Origin: Mycobacterium sp.
Lineage (GTDB): Bacteria; Actinomycetota; Actinomycetes; Mycobacteriales; Mycobacteriaceae
NCBI GenBank assembly: GCA_028706695.1
Contig: JAQTVU010000160.1
Location: 1 to 6,177, forward strand
Reading direction: 5' to 3'
DNA: 6,177 nt
Part shown: positions 5,600 through 6,177 of the stretch, piece after piece
How positions within the stretch are numbered: position 1 is the first letter of the stretch
Layout of the letters: each line of letters opens with the position of its first letter
Notes under the pieces: generated by a model
What the model was told of the DNA's origin: nothing
The model's input: only the letters and a program-made list of their open reading frames with translations
Databases searched by the model: none
Position numbers and translations under genes: made by a program

Positions 5600-6177
5600 T
5601 CATCGACGCCGAAACGTTGCCCACGCAGGTCAAGGCTCAGGTATTGGCCGAGGCGCTGCCCTGGCTCAAGCAGTTGCACGGCAAGATCGTCGTGGTCAAA
5701 TACGGCGGCAACGCCATGACCGACGACGCCCTGCGGCACGCCTTCGCCGCCGACATGGCGTTTCTGCGCAACTGCGGCGTCCACCCGGTCGTCGTGCACG
5801 GCGGCGGACCGCAGATCACCGCCATGCTGCGTCGATTGGGCATCGAAGACGACTTCAAGGGCGGTTTCCGGGTCACCACCCCCGAAGTGCTCGACGTGGC
5901 GCGCATGGTCCTGTTCGGGCAGGTGGGCCGCGAACTGGTCAACCTGATCAACGCGCACGGGCCCTACGCCGTCGGGATCACCGGCGAGGACGCGCAACTC
6001 TTCACCGCCGTGCACCGCGACGTCACCGTAGACGGCGTGGCCACCGACATCGGTCTGGTAGGGGACGTGAAACGGGTCAACACCGCGGCGGTGCTCGATC
6101 TCATTTCCGCCCGCCGCATCCCGGTGGTTTCGGCACTCGCCCCCGACGCTGACGGGGTGGTGCACAATATCAACTCC
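5596..6177 (+). CDS. argB: Acetylglutamate kinase, 5' part (cut by window end)
   Basis: ArgB phosphorylates N-acetylglutamate with ATP, making the substrate of ArgC. It is the second and usually the arginine-feedback-controlled step. The frame stays open from ATG 5596 to the last base, giving 194 of roughly 294 expected residues. It has the amino-acid-kinase nucleotide motif KYGGNAM (35-41), the glycine loop VVHGGGPQI (66-74), the substrate segment GGFRVTTPEV (89-98), and GVVHNIN (187-193), which normally contributes to substrate binding. The C-terminal ATP-binding part lies beyond the window. The N-terminal stretch before KIVVVKYGG includes AQVLAEALPWL. It is consistent with the extra N-terminal helix of arginine-sensitive hexameric kinases, so feedback inhibition is likely but inferred. 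ATG 5596 overlaps the argJ TGA as ATGA. No strong Shine-Dalgarno precedes it (GAAGAGA at about 5573 is too far away), so translational coupling to argJ is likely. Confidence 0.97.
   Translation, partial: MIIDAETLPTQVKAQVLAEALPWLKQLHGKIVVVKYGGNAMTDDALRHAFAADMAFLRNCGVHPVVVHGGGPQITAMLRRLGIEDDFKGGFRVTTPEVLDVARMVLFGQVGRELVNLINAHGPYAVGITGEDAQLFTAVHRDVTVDGVATDIGLVGDVKRVNTAAVLDLISARRIPVVSALAPDADGVVHNINS

Overview
The window is GC-rich DNA from a Mycobacterium, most likely a slow-growing non-tuberculous species. Two things point there: a PE-family protein (a family confined to mycobacteria and expanded in slow growers), and an argC-argJ-argB order whose proteins closely resemble the M. tuberculosis ones as I remember them. 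The species assignment is inference; no search was run.

Layout: 1-111 is a leader with a strong ribosome binding site but no convincing promoter. 112-3231 encodes a 1039-residue PE protein. A normal-looking PE domain (about residues 1-100) is followed by a long Leu/Gly/Ala/Ser-rich region. From base 889 this region is an ordered tandem array with a 219-bp (73-residue) period, itself assembled from 18-, 18-, 11-, 8- and 18-residue modules. It is neither the Gly-Gly-Ala/Asn PGRS repeat nor the MPTR pentapeptide. 3232-3365 is the intergenic region, holding a perfect 21-bp hairpin (probable terminator of the PE gene) and then an arginine-repressor operator overlapping a putative, probably leaderless, argC promoter. 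3366-4409 is argC, 4406-5599 is argJ and 5596-6177 is the 5' two thirds of argB, cut by the window end. The argC/argJ and argJ/argB junctions are 4-base start/stop overlaps (GTGA and ATGA), so the three genes are one translationally coupled operon.

The arg genes encode consecutive use of the acetylated arginine-biosynthesis intermediates. ArgB phosphorylates N-acetylglutamate, ArgC reduces the acyl phosphate to the semialdehyde, and ArgJ recycles the acetyl group from N-acetylornithine to glutamate. The ARG box in front of argC is the expected feedback point (ArgR plus arginine). The PE gene runs in the same direction but is insulated from the operon by the hairpin and has no evident functional link to arginine synthesis. 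It appears to be an accessory, probably type VII-secreted, surface or exported protein at a locus where M. tuberculosis carries a different PE gene. The repeat protein is the most unusual object in the window.
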